A stretch of 64,000 nt of DNA from Nitrospira sp. (GTDB taxonomy: Bacteria > Nitrospirota > Nitrospiria > Nitrospirales > Nitrospiraceae): positions 248,001 to 312,000 of the forward strand of contig JACOEK010000004.1 of assembly GCA_024998595.1 (NCBI GenBank). Reading direction: 5' to 3'. Shown here piece after piece: positions 40,153 through 49,154 of the stretch; positions within the stretch are counted from its first letter, which is position 1; each line of letters begins with the position of its first letter. Position numbers and translations under genes: made by a program. The notes beneath the pieces were generated by a model. It did not search any database and was not told the origin of the DNA. It saw nothing but the letters and a program-made list of their open reading frames with translations.

Positions 40153-40428
40153 CTATCGTTTCCCGAACTCTTTGAGGATATCGACGAAGGTGGTGTGCCA
40201 CTGAGCGAGTAGGCCCAAGTGACGGTTGTGGCCTGTCGTATGGATCAGTTTGGTATACACCGATTTATCAGGGTAGATTGTACGCGGGGGGCTGGTCTGG
40301 AATCGGGGGGCGGCCATCCCTGGAGGATCTACGTCGGCCCCTCGGATGACTCCGCTGGTCAGGAGCATCCGCAGAGCGTGTGACTTCTGATGGGTTCGTG
40401 ACTTGATCAATTTGTGCGCGTTTGCCAT
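40153..40428 (-). CDS. Hypothetical protein, 91 aa
   Basis: The ATG after GGAGCAAAAGGATCC is preferred to a GTG at 40491. The protein is basic with a helical start (MANAHKLIKSRTHQKSHALRM as helix, split here) and a C-terminal part with three His and a Trp (LIHTTGHNRHLGLLAQWHTT). No family recognised. It lies downstream of the zinc-ribbon ORF, 53 bases away on the same strand. Region 39981-40152 shows no gene. Confidence 0.35.
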   Translation of the reverse strand: MANAHKLIKSRTHQKSHALRMLLTSGVIRGADVDPPGMAAPRFQTSPPRTIYPDKSVYTKLIHTTGHNRHLGLLAQWHTTFVDILKEFGKR

Positions 40429-40481
40429 GGATCCTTTTGCTCCGAACATTATGCCCATCGGTGAAGTTGAAGGTTCGGCCG

Positions 40482-40682
40482 CTACATCCACAGGATGCGG
40501 CCAAGGTCCTCATCAACTTCTTTGGTTCGTTGGCATTGGCTGCAGCGAGCGAAGAGGCCGTCGGTAGCCGGGAGTGTGTGTGCGCGGAGTACAAGTTGAT
40601 ATTTCTGCCCTCCACAAAATGGGCAAGCCTTCCCGTGAAGTTCTCGGCGCACGGACCCGATTCTTCCAACTTGTTTGTGCAT
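40482..40682 (-). CDS. Small zinc-ribbon protein
   Basis: 66 aa from an ATG with CCGGAGGTCTT in front, the best binding site here. Zinc ribbon with two knuckles (ACPFCGGQKYQ near residue 19 and ARCSQCQRTKE near 45), then an acidic end. It resembles the ribbon of many small bacterial proteins and could bind nucleic acid. Confidence 0.5.
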   Translation of the reverse strand: MHKQVGRIGSVRRELHGKACPFCGGQKYQLVLRAHTLPATDGLFARCSQCQRTKEVDEDLGRILWM

Positions 40683-41857
40683 AAGACCTCCGGTGAATGG
40701 GAGAGTCATTGCGGGGATCCTGCCGGTGATTTCGGGGCAGTCTGTGTAATGACTCGTGTATGCTCAACAATACCGAGCAAGGAGGAGGGTGAGAATACCG
40801 TGGAGGAGGGGAGGGCGACGAAGCAAAAGAGGGGGGAGAAGTAGAGGAATGCTGGAGATTGTGCGTTCTCGATAAAGTTGTATTTGATATATAATTTCAA
40901 TGTATTATTGATTTAATGTCATCCTTTTGTTGCACTTTCAGTGAGGTGACGGCAACCCTGTGCAGGATGCTGCCAAAATGGAATAATGTGGAGGAGGTAA
41001 TCTGATCGTTGAGGTTTGTGGGTGAAGGCAGATCTCGCCAGGAGGATGCCGAGACCTCTTCCCGCCCTGGGTGGGCACAACCAAGGCAGAGACCTTCACC
41101 CTTTTTCAGTCAACCACGCGGTTGGGTACTCGCGCAAGTGCGTACTTGTTCTAATGAACCATCACTTCTTCTGGATATCGAAGAAGAAAGAAACGAGCGA
41201 ATGGGCACGGAAAGACTAACAGTCCGTAACTCCGCTCATAACCTCCCCCCTCGACTGGTGCCCTCCAGGAAGTGCGTTATGCAGCGGGTCGACTTGGCAG
41301 AATGGCTTTCTTGTGATCAGGGCGACAGGTTAACACCATGGCCCGTGATTCTGATGCACAACATTGGTCGGGTAGATCTAGGCCCGAGATAGACCAAGCG
41401 CGAGCCTTCTGAATATCTGGAATTTCATCCTACCAAAGAATCAGCGCGTTCCCTTCTTCTGAGGACATGGTGGCAGAACCGGCATCTCGTAAACGTACTG
41501 GTGCACCGGGAGCCCTGGACCACTATCCATTGAGGAGAGAATTATGGGTAGGAGCATCATGGCTGCCCATCGGGGAACTTATTCAGGTGACATTCAACGG
41601 AATTCCTCCACCAAGGCCGGAACCGGTGGATTCGGCGATTGCCATGTACTCGATCCATAAATGGTTAGCACACCCTAGGACACCGCCGTACAGGATTGGA
41701 AAGCCATATTTCGTTTGCATACAGTCAGAGCGGATAGCTTTCCGCAATAAAAAACCAGCCCCAACAAATCTACAGAAGGAGTGGTGCCGCTAAATTCGAT
41801 CCGCGTTTCAGGTTATGTTGTCCTGGCGACAGTGGCAGTTGGTTTGGAGGTCTCGGG
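40683..41857. other. AT-richer stretch without a convincing gene
   Basis: This segment between the serine tRNA genes is visibly lower in GC than its surroundings, notably around 40,850-40,930. Frames at 41009 and 41467 (plus) are open, but lack good ribosome binding sites and protein-like composition. It looks like decayed or foreign DNA. No tRNA, repeat array or terminator is seen by eye. Confidence 0.5.
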
Positions 41858-42205
41858 GTGAGTACTGTTGGGCAAATAAATGAAGCACACTATTCTCAAT
41901 TATCGGGAAACTTGAATCAATGGATCGGTAAACATCGAGACGAGCGTATCAAAGTTGCCGGACTACCTAGCCGATGTTTTGTTCTTGAGACTCACGAGGA
42001 AGTTTGCGAGTGGATTCACGAGGGGATGAGTGGACAATCCTATTGCGGAGTGAACGGAGGATATGGCGCGTCTTCTTCATGGAAGCATAGTGTCTTATTC
42101 ATATACGACAGTCGGCGCATCGCAAAATCTTGGCGATACAATGGGGATTGGAGGCAGTTTCAGAGGGATCAACACCTCATCCCCGCCAAGAAGGAATCGG
42201 CTTAG
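41858..42205 (+). CDS. Hypothetical protein, 115 aa
   Basis: GTG start with GGAGG seven bases upstream. The protein is soluble and has aromatic-rich parts (THEEVCEWIHEGMSGQ, SWKHSVLFIYDSRRIAKSWRYNGDW). No family recognised. It is the only frame in this region with both a good site and natural composition, but it stands alone between tRNA genes. Confidence 0.4.
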   Translation: MSTVGQINEAHYSQLSGNLNQWIGKHRDERIKVAGLPSRCFVLETHEEVCEWIHEGMSGQSYCGVNGGYGASSSWKHSVLFIYDSRRIAKSWRYNGDWRQFQRDQHLIPAKKESA

Positions 42206-42347
42206 CCGCATGACCGACACTGGCAGGCAACCAATTTCGCTGTTGATTGAGAAGACTCTCCTCACAGTGCCTGATGAGTGTATCAATACTCAGAAGCTGC
42301 TGGTCAGGCGATATCCCTGCGAGTGAGTCTAGCAATCTGGTGAGATT

Positions 42348-42437
42348 TGGCGGAGGGGGCGAGATTTGAACTCGCGGATAGGTTACCCCATCTCCGGTTT
42401 TCAAGACCGGCACGTTCGGCCACTCCGTCACCCCTCC
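42348..42437 (-). tRNA. tRNA-Ser (UGA)
   Basis: 90 bases with encoded CCA and discriminator G. Acceptor GGAGGGG pairs with CCCCTCC. The anticodon stem-loop (CCGGTCTTGAAAACCGG) gives UGA, and there is a long variable arm. Its 5' end is 22 bases downstream of the serS stop on the same strand, so the two may be cotranscribed. Confidence 0.96.
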
Positions 42438-42459
42438 ACATCAGGCCGGAACACGTTGA

Positions 42460-43749
42460 CTATGACGATCGCACTATCGTCTGGATCCCACCCATATACG
42501 TTTGCAAAGCGGCTGGAATAGTCACGGTGCCATCCGGCTGCTGATAATTCTCGAGAATGGCAACCAGCGTTCTCCCGACCGCCAGGCCCGAACCATTTAA
42601 CGTATGAACAAATTCGGGCTTGGACTCTTTTTTCCCTGCCTTGGGACGGCAACGAATGTTTGCGCGCCGCGCTTGAAACGCTTCGAAATTGCTGCAGGAT
42701 GAGATTTCCCGAAACGTCTGCTGTGACGGCAACCATACCTCAATGTCATAGGTCTTTGCTGCAGAAAATCCCATGTCACCTGTGCACAGCGTGATCACCC
42801 GATAGTGTAACCCCAGACCTTGGAGCACGGCTTCGGCATGCGAGGTGAGCCGCTCCAGTGCATCATAGGAGTGCTCGGCTTTCGTGAAGACGACGAGCTC
42901 CACTTTATTGAATTGGTGAAGACGAATGAGGCCGCGCGTGTCCTTGCCGTAGGAGCCTGCTTCACGTCTGAAACAGGGAGTGTAGGCCGTATACTGAATC
43001 GGCAAGGTCTCTTCCGCTAGGATCTCTTCGCGGTGCAAATTGGTGACGGGGACTTCGGCGGTCGGGATCAAGAACAGTTCCTCGTCGCGCATCTGGAACA
43101 GGTCTTCTTCGAACTTGGGTAATTGCCCTGTCCCGGTCATTGCGGCGCGATTGACCATCAGCGGCGGCATCACTTCGCGATAGCCGTGCTGCGTAGTATG
43201 CATATCCAACATATAGTTGATAAGGGCCCGCTCGAGACGGGCTCCGAGCCCGGTCAGGACGGCAAACCGGGCTTTGGCCATGCGTACCGCGCGGTCGAAA
43301 TCTAGAATGCCCAGCGCTTCACCAAGGTCCCAATGCGATTGCGCCGGCGCGGAAAGTTGCGGTGGCGATCCCCACCGACGAACTTCCACATTGTCCGCCG
43401 CGTCATGACCCGCCGGCACGGAGCCGTGGGGAAGATTGGGAATGCGGAGCGCAATGTGGGCCAGCTGTTCTTCGATCACACGAAGCCGGTCCTCATGGAC
43501 TTTGATGGTATCTCCTACGGCCTTCATGGCTGCCATGGCCTCTTCAGCAGGCTGCTTCTCTCGTTTGAGGCGGGCGACTTGCTCGGAGCCTTTTTTGAGC
43601 TGGTGCCGAAGTTCTTCGACTTGCATCGTCTGGGTGCGTCGATCTTCCGTGAGTGTTCTCAGGTCCTCCCAGGCGACGTCCTTGCCGCGTGGCCCTAACT
43701 GGTCACGAAGTTGGTCCAGATTGTCCCGCAATACCCGAAGATCGTACAT
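42460..43749 (-). CDS. serS: Seryl-tRNA synthetase
   Basis: 429 aa from [10 protein letters not shown], with GGGAGAGTGT directly upstream; the longer frame to 43803 lacks support. Residues 1-110 form the antiparallel coiled-coil arm that grips the long variable arm of tRNA-Ser. The class II core follows: motif 2 [20 protein letters not shown] near residue 270, and motif 3 [19 protein letters not shown] near 390. Charges tRNA-Ser with serine. It lies right beside tRNA-Ser(UGA) and 2.5 kb from tRNA-Ser(GCU). Confidence 0.97.
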   Translation of the reverse strand: MYDLRVLRDNLDQLRDQLGPRGKDVAWEDLRTLTEDRRTQTMQVEELRHQLKKGSEQVARLKREKQPAEEAMAAMKAVGDTIKVHEDRLRVIEEQLAHIALRIPNLPHGSVPAGHDAADNVEVRRWGSPPQLSAPAQSHWDLGEALGILDFDRAVRMAKARFAVLTGLGARLERALINYMLDMHTTQHGYREVMPPLMVNRAAMTGTGQLPKFEEDLFQMRDEELFLIPTAEVPVTNLHREEILAEETLPIQYTAYTPCFRREAGSYGKDTRGLIRLHQFNKVELVVFTKAEHSYDALERLTSHAEAVLQGLGLHYRVITLCTGDMGFSAAKTYDIEVWLPSQQTFREISSCSNFEAFQARRANIRCRPKAGKKESKPEFVHTLNGSGLAVGRTLVAILENYQQPDGTVTIPAALQTYMGGIQTIVRSS

Positions 43750-43849
43750 ACACTCTCCCTTTGAAGCGGCCAGAAATTTAACACCCGATGTCCGCGTAGT
43801 CAATGAAAGTGGTCTCTTTCCGCCATGACGTAGAGCTCAATGGGCACGA

Positions 43850-44911
43850 TTGACAACGCGCAGCTTGGGCGGCACCATAGTGTGCGTGAAGCCCATCTCC
43901 AATCCCCCTAATCGATTCGAACCACTTCGGCGTGAAGCCCTTGAGCCAGCCTTGCGCGCGCGAATTCAGCTCTTCGAGGACAATACGCATCAGATTCTCA
44001 GCCGGAACGACAGCCCCGACCTCCCATTTCAATGGAGCGTGAATCCCTACCGGGGCTGTTTTCATGCTTGCGCCTACTGTTACGCGCGCCCGTCCCATGA
44101 GTATTGGGGGTTCGGAGCCGGAACCGATTTTGAGTCGAAGATCGTGCTCAAACGTCGTGCGGCAACCCTCCTGCAGCAGGCGTTCGAGAAGCCATCCTGG
44201 AAAGGCGAGTTAATCGTGTTTTCTGGCAATACCGATTGTTATCAACCCATCGAGGCTACCCTCGGCTTGACCCGGGCTTGCCTGGAAGTCTGCGCGAAAT
44301 ACCGGAATCCTGTGGGCATTATCACGAAGGGCGTCATTGCGGCACGTGATCTGGATCTGTTCACGCAATTGCACGAACAGGCCTGGATTCGCGTTTACTT
44401 CAGTATCGCCTTTGCCGATGATGACACCGCGCGTTTGGTAGAGCCGCAGGCCCCCGGCATCGAGGCACGCTTTGAGGCCATGCGTGTGCTTTCCGAGGCA
44501 GGCATTCCTACCGGTATTTCCGTAGCGCCGATCATTCCCGGCTTGAATGAAGAGGCCATTCCTGAAATATTGTCCCGTGCCAAGCAGGCGGGAGCCACCT
44601 CTGCGACTGGGAGTCTGCTTCGGTTACCCGGGAACGTTGAGCATGTGTTCGTTGATCGTATGCGCGAGGCCTTTCCTGATCGGATCACAAAAATCATGCA
44701 TCGCATACGGGAGGTTCGTGGAGGAGCCTTGAGTGAGGCGGAATTTTTCAGCCGGCATCATGGCACGGGCACCTATTGGCGCTGTGTCGAGCAGTTGTTC
44801 GAATTGGGACGCCGGCGTGCAGGCTTTGAGTCGGATGAATTGCCCGCTCCCCAGACGTTTCGGCGCCCGACGGCGCAGCAATCGTTGTTTCATGAGGAGG
44901 AGTCACTGTGA
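43850..44911 (+). CDS. PA0069-family radical SAM protein
   Basis: 353 aa from TTG; a GTG at 43880-43890 (VKPISNPPNRFEP) is an alternative start. Radical SAM cluster CFHACAYCY (Cx3Cx2C) near residue 70, then SHEYWGFGAGTDFESKI, and VFSGNTDCYQPIEA near 125, all typical of this group, which is distantly related to spore photoproduct lyase. Its substrate is unknown. It shares a GTGA overlap with the rhodanese gene, so the two are probably coexpressed. Divergent from serS. Confidence 0.88.
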   Translation: MTTRSLGGTIVCVKPISNPPNRFEPLRREALEPALRARIQLFEDNTHQILSRNDSPDLPFQWSVNPYRGCFHACAYCYARPSHEYWGFGAGTDFESKIVLKRRAATLLQQAFEKPSWKGELIVFSGNTDCYQPIEATLGLTRACLEVCAKYRNPVGIITKGVIAARDLDLFTQLHEQAWIRVYFSIAFADDDTARLVEPQAPGIEARFEAMRVLSEAGIPTGISVAPIIPGLNEEAIPEILSRAKQAGATSATGSLLRLPGNVEHVFVDRMREAFPDRITKIMHRIREVRGGALSEAEFFSRHHGTGTYWRCVEQLFELGRRRAGFESDELPAPQTFRRPTAQQSLFHEEESL

Positions 44912-45288
44912 AGCATAATCCGGGATTCTTAAAGGTCGTGGATGAAGCGCGGACCCGCGTGAGGGAATGTACCGTCGGTGATGTGAAGGCCAGACTGGAT
45001 CGAGGCGAACGGTTTCATTTTGTGGACGTTCGGGAGGATGAGGAATTTTGTGACGATCATGCCGCAGGGGCTACTCATATTGGTAAAGGCGTGATCGAAC
45101 GGGATATTGAAACGGCGATTCCAAATACGCAGGAGCCGATCGTATTGTATTGCGGTGGTGGGTATCGGTCGATTTTAGCCGCCGACAGCCTCCGCCAGAT
45201 GGGGTATACGAATGTCATCTCGATGGACGGCGGCATGAAGGCATGGCGCACTGCCGGATATCCCATTGAGAGAGGGCGGCGTCCCTGA
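44908..45288 (+). CDS. Rhodanese-like sulfurtransferase
   Basis: 126 aa from a GTG after GAGGAGGAGTCACT. Single rhodanese domain: FHFVDVREDEEFCDDHAAGATHIG near residue 35 and the active-site loop LYCGGGYRSILAAD with the nucleophilic Cys near residue 83. Transfers sulfane sulfur. Coupling to the radical SAM gene suggests it may supply or handle sulfur for that enzyme, which is an inference. Confidence 0.85.
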   Translation: MKHNPGFLKVVDEARTRVRECTVGDVKARLDRGERFHFVDVREDEEFCDDHAAGATHIGKGVIERDIETAIPNTQEPIVLYCGGGYRSILAADSLRQMGYTNVISMDGGMKAWRTAGYPIERGRRP

Positions 45289-45291
45289 CGC

Positions 45292-46362
45292 ATGGCGTTT
45301 TCAAGACGCGAATTGTTCAACAATGCCGGATTCGGTTTGCTTCTCCTGCCGGCACTGTTGCGCTCGCCACAGACCATCTTTCGTCATCTGCTCTTCGATC
45401 CCGAGGGGCCGCTGGTTTCGCCCAAACCCATTCCAATCAATCCATTTACCCGAGAAGGCCGCTCCCTCGTCTCCATCGTCTACGGCACAGACCCTCGCCG
45501 AATGCTGATGCGTGCCGTTGAACTGCTTGGGGGGATCGACCGCTTGGGCTTCCGGGGGGCCCGTGTTCTGCTGAAACCCAATGTATTGAACGATCAGCCG
45601 CCGCCTTCGACGACCAATCCTCTGGTAGTGAAGGCCATGGCCGACATGGTGAGAGCGAATGGGGCGGCGGAGGTGGTGGTGGCCGACGGGTCGGGGATCA
45701 TCCGCCTTCCCACATCCGCCAATCTGACCAGCACAGGAATGCGAGCGGCGGTGGGATCAGTGGGGGCGAGGGTGCTGGCGCTTGAAGATGAACCCTGGGT
45801 GCGGCTTGAACCGGTGGAAGCAAAAGCGATCGGCCACTTCTATTTTTCTCGACCGGTCTATGAAGCCGATGTGGTGATCAACATGCCGGTCATCAAGACC
45901 CATCGCTTTGCGGAGTTTTCCTGTGGTCTGAAGAATTTCGTGGGGGCGGTCCACCCGCGTTATCGTCCATCTGTCACATTTTGGAGCGGGGATTGGCACG
46001 AGCGGATTGCTGAAATCAATCTCGCGGTTCATCCTGCGCTGACCGTGGCCGACGGAACCACGACCATGATTGAGGGTGGCCCGACATCAGGCACCCCGGC
46101 GAAGACCAACCTGCTCATCTGCAGCGGCGACCGGGTTGCGCTGGACCTCACGGCCCTCGCGCTCTTGCGGTCGTTCGGCAAGTCGTCAAAACTGCAGGGC
46201 GGGCGAATCGGCGATCAACGGCAGATCCGACGTGCGGCGGCACTCGGATTGGGGATCGGTTTCGGGCGTGGGATTGAACTCGTCACGGAGGCGGTGGACC
46301 CGGCTCCACCAGCCTTTTTTCAGCTGGTGGAGCATATTCGGCAAGACTTGCTGGATTCGTGA
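45292..46362 (+). CDS. Tat-exported DUF362 protein
   Basis: 356 aa. A twin-arginine signal starts it (FSRRELFNNAGFGLLLLPALL). The DUF362 domain (residues 60-330) shows VLLKPNVLNDQPPPSTTNPLVV, VADGSGIIRLPTS, VVINMPVIKTHRFAEFSCGLKNFVG and VADGTTTMIEGGPTSGTP. DUF362 proteins are often iron-sulfur associated, but no Cys cluster motif is seen here. It starts three bases after the rhodanese gene, and converges with the OmpH gene three bases on. Confidence 0.8.
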   Translation: MAFSRRELFNNAGFGLLLLPALLRSPQTIFRHLLFDPEGPLVSPKPIPINPFTREGRSLVSIVYGTDPRRMLMRAVELLGGIDRLGFRGARVLLKPNVLNDQPPPSTTNPLVVKAMADMVRANGAAEVVVADGSGIIRLPTSANLTSTGMRAAVGSVGARVLALEDEPWVRLEPVEAKAIGHFYFSRPVYEADVVINMPVIKTHRFAEFSCGLKNFVGAVHPRYRPSVTFWSGDWHERIAEINLAVHPALTVADGTTTMIEGGPTSGTPAKTNLLICSGDRVALDLTALALLRSFGKSSKLQGGRIGDQRQIRRAAALGLGIGFGRGIELVTEAVDPAPPAFFQLVEHIRQDLLDS

Positions 46363-46365
46363 CCG

Positions 46366-46923
46366 TTACTTGTTGGTGCGATCGAATTCCTTGATGACCT
46401 GTTCAGTCAAATCGATGGTGTCTTTGTTGAAGATCACGATTTTCACGGTTTGCTCACTGCCCTTATCCAGGACCAGTTGATACCCGGCCTTGTCGGCGAC
46501 CGCCTGTGTGGCCACGGCAATCTTCTTCATATATTCGTCGACGAGTTCCTTCTGCTTGCCCTGCAGTTCTTGATTAAACTCCTGAGCGCGCTTCTGGTAA
46601 TCCTGGATCTTACTGCGAAACGCGGTTTCCTTGTCTTTCTTTTCGGCGTCGGTGAATTTCGAGGCCTGCTCCTTGAGCTGCTTCTCGGTATTGCGCAACT
46701 CTTCCTCGTCCCGCGACAACAGCTTCTGGCGTGTCGCCACATACTCTCTTAGCCCGTCCAGTGCTCGCTTGCCGGCCTTGCTCTTTTCCAGGACCACTTG
46801 AGGATCGATGACCCCCATCTTGAATTCCGCCGCCGGACTCGTTGAGAACAAGCCGAGGGTCGCTGCGACGAGCGCCCCGACCACGACCGCACGCCGGCCT
46901 GCTCCGTGCCACTTCACACCCAT
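46366..46923 (-). CDS. OmpH/Skp-family periplasmic chaperone
   Basis: 185 aa from MGVKWHGAG, with GAAAGGAGTCCCGAG upstream; a longer frame to 47010 is rejected. Sec signal (VVVGALVAATLGLFSTSPAAE). The mature part begins with the OmpH strand FKMGVIDPQVVLEKSKAGKRALDGL and continues as a long charged coiled coil (residues 55-140) that forms the tentacles of the trimer, and ends with a strand (ADKAGYQLVLDKG). Escorts outer-membrane proteins. It stands alone here, not beside bamA. Confidence 0.88.
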   Translation of the reverse strand: MGVKWHGAGRRAVVVGALVAATLGLFSTSPAAEFKMGVIDPQVVLEKSKAGKRALDGLREYVATRQKLLSRDEEELRNTEKQLKEQASKFTDAEKKDKETAFRSKIQDYQKRAQEFNQELQGKQKELVDEYMKKIAVATQAVADKAGYQLVLDKGSEQTVKIVIFNKDTIDLTEQVIKEFDRTNK

Positions 46924-47109
46924 CTCGGGACTCCTTTCGCGGGAAAAATGTCGTGCTACAAACCTCGGGAGGATAGCTGCCTGCTGGTATCGTGTCAAGG
47001 AGGGAGGCACTGGGGAGTGAGGGTGATTTGACAGGCGTAGGGTTGATGGCTATAAGCCAGGGCCAGGCAAACATCGTGGACACCAGGCCGGGTGGGAAAG
47101 GATTCAAGA

Positions 47110-47511
47110 ATGTCTTCCGAGCAAGCACAGGCCCATCGCCTGTTTATCCGTGCGCTGCAACATGAGGCCATCAGCTGCGAGCGCGCCGGATGTCCGGGTC
47201 CGGTTGAGGTGATTGATCAATCGCAGACGCGGGACCGGGTCAAGACCTTTGATATGCATTGTGAGCGTTGCGGATGGCACACCAGTGTGACCGGGCGTGA
47301 ACAGCTTTCTCCGGTTTGGGATAATGCGTCCCTGGAACTGATGGCCGATGAACATTTGATGCATCAACAGCCGCTGTGCCCCTACGATGACACCCCGGTC
47401 GTGTTCATCTCCATGCCGAACCCCCGGCGGAAGGCGAAGTACCGAGTGGCCTGTTTTTATTGTGGCAGACAGACGGAAATGGATTGGCCTCCGCCTGAGA
47501 GCAAGCGCTAG
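47110..47511 (+). CDS. Zinc-ribbon hypothetical protein
   Basis: 133 aa from the ATG after GGGAAAGGATTCAAG. Three Cys groups are present: SCERAGCPGPVEV near residue 18, MHCERCGWHTSV near 45 and VACFYCGRQTEMDW near 118, plus CPYDDTPV near 90. At least two zinc sites are likely. The family is not recognised. No neighbours in the same operon. Confidence 0.6.
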   Translation: MSSEQAQAHRLFIRALQHEAISCERAGCPGPVEVIDQSQTRDRVKTFDMHCERCGWHTSVTGREQLSPVWDNASLELMADEHLMHQQPLCPYDDTPVVFISMPNPRRKAKYRVACFYCGRQTEMDWPPPESKR

Positions 47512-47541
47512 AAACGGGTGCTGAGATGAGACGGCGGGCGG

Positions 47542-49140
47542 TTAGACGAAGTAGCGGCCTGTGTCGAAGTGGTACTCGGCATTGTCGACGAGCTGCAGAA
47601 TGTTGTGAGGATACGCTCCGGTTTCGTCCTGCGCGGCCAGATCGAGCTCGGGACCGTCCTCAATGGAAGTGCCATCCGCATCGGTAATCACTCTCACCAC
47701 CGGGCGTTCCGCATTGGTTTTGTCCTGAGCGGGCTTGAGGACGACCGCCAGAGGGCCGGAGTCGAGCCGCACGAGACTGCCGATGGGAATGATGCCCACG
47801 CAGTTTACGAACAGTTTGAGCAAGACAGGATCGAATGATTGCCCGCTTTTCCCAAACATGAATTTGAGCACGTTCGCGGGGGACATGGGCTCCCGGCGAT
47901 ACACGCGTGAAGAGGTCATCGCATCGTAACAGTCTGCGATCGTGATGATACGGCTGGCGACGGTTTGATTCCAAGGCACCTGGAGTTTGGGATACCCAGA
48001 GAAATCATAGTTCATATGATGCTCGAACGAGGCCGAGGCCATGCGTGCGGGCACGTTGTTGATGCCGCGTGCCTTGACGAGCGTGAACACCCCTTCAATC
48101 GGGTGTGATCGCATGATGGTCCACTCGTCCTGAGTAAACTCGCCGGGCTTGTTCAACACATCCAGAGAAATGGCGCACTTTCCCACGTCGTGAAAGAGCG
48201 CCGACAGACCGAGATCGGCCAGCTCGACCTTCGGGTATCCGGCGCGATTGCCGAGGGCCATTGCCAGCAGCGACACGTTGACAGAATGGTTGTGCGTATA
48301 TTGATCATGACAGCGGAGGTTGGTCAGACCCAGGAGTGTGGATTCGTCCTGCATCATCAATTCGACAATGTTCTGAATCGCGCGTTTTGCCTGCTTGAAG
48401 CTGACGGTTCCACCCGCCCGCGTATTCTTGGTGAGATCGCCGAGGGCCGTGGCCGCTTTCGCATAGCGGCCTTTCGCGATGGCCTTGCGCTTCTCCTTCA
48501 TATCCTCCGGCCCGCCTGCTGAGGTTCCAAACCGCGTGCCCGCCGTGCCGGCACCGGCTTCGGCGTCGTTCGACGGTTGAAGCTGAAGTGCTCGAGGTTC
48601 TTCCAGTTCGATTCCGTTGACGTGCGCGGTCTGAAGGGCTTCCTGCAAATCGGCCAGCGTATGTTTTTCCGGATCGAGGCTGACAAACAGATAAGCGAAC
48701 TCGCGAAAGTCTTTGGACTCGGCCGTTGAGGCAAACGAGACCCCGCCGATATGCCATTTGTTCAACGCTTCGATGATGCTCGCGAACACCGCCATCTGCT
48801 GCGAACTCATTTTCAGGTGGCTGTCCCCGAGAAAGAGAAAGTCATTCTGCAAGCGAAGCACAACAGGGTGGTCTGCGGCCAGGGTCTTCACCAGCGTCAT
48901 CATGGAGTCCACGGGTTTGTCGAGCGCCGCATTGGTGCGTCCATGAATGCGCGACGTCTTGATGAGGACGTTCAGCTGAGTCACCAGTTGAATACCCAGC
49001 ATGGCCAGTTGCTGGTCGAGGATATCACCGGCCTCGGACCCTTTGGCGATCTTGTTGGCGAGCGACCGTTCATGGGTGAGGATCGGGTGCACAGCGTCCG
49101 GGCTCGGGACCGGATTGGCAGGAGAAGGGGAGTCGGTCAC
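47542..49140 (-). CDS. HD-GYP domain protein
   Basis: 532 aa from GTG after CGAGGAAATCC. The N-terminal 250 residues are helical and of unknown fold. The HD-GYP domain spans about 255-450: LTNLRCHDQYTHNHSVNVSLL, the HD pair in LGLSALFHDVGKCAI near residue 310, and FEHHMNYDFSGYPKL in place of the usual HHERxDGxGYP. These enzymes hydrolyse cyclic di-GMP; the altered GYP motif leaves activity uncertain. A further 70 residues follow. Lies 14 bases after the HEAT gene, one operon. Confidence 0.85.
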   Translation of the reverse strand: MTDSPSPANPVPSPDAVHPILTHERSLANKIAKGSEAGDILDQQLAMLGIQLVTQLNVLIKTSRIHGRTNAALDKPVDSMMTLVKTLAADHPVVLRLQNDFLFLGDSHLKMSSQQMAVFASIIEALNKWHIGGVSFASTAESKDFREFAYLFVSLDPEKHTLADLQEALQTAHVNGIELEEPRALQLQPSNDAEAGAGTAGTRFGTSAGGPEDMKEKRKAIAKGRYAKAATALGDLTKNTRAGGTVSFKQAKRAIQNIVELMMQDESTLLGLTNLRCHDQYTHNHSVNVSLLAMALGNRAGYPKVELADLGLSALFHDVGKCAISLDVLNKPGEFTQDEWTIMRSHPIEGVFTLVKARGINNVPARMASASFEHHMNYDFSGYPKLQVPWNQTVASRIITIADCYDAMTSSRVYRREPMSPANVLKFMFGKSGQSFDPVLLKLFVNCVGIIPIGSLVRLDSGPLAVVLKPAQDKTNAERPVVRVITDADGTSIEDGPELDLAAQDETGAYPHNILQLVDNAEYHFDTGRYFV

Positions 49141-49154
49141 GGATTTCCTCGCAA

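Noticed and set aside
41009-41793. Open plus-strand frames at 41009 and 41467
   Set aside because: Weak or missing ribosome binding sites and unnatural composition; treated as chance frames in the gene-poor stretch.
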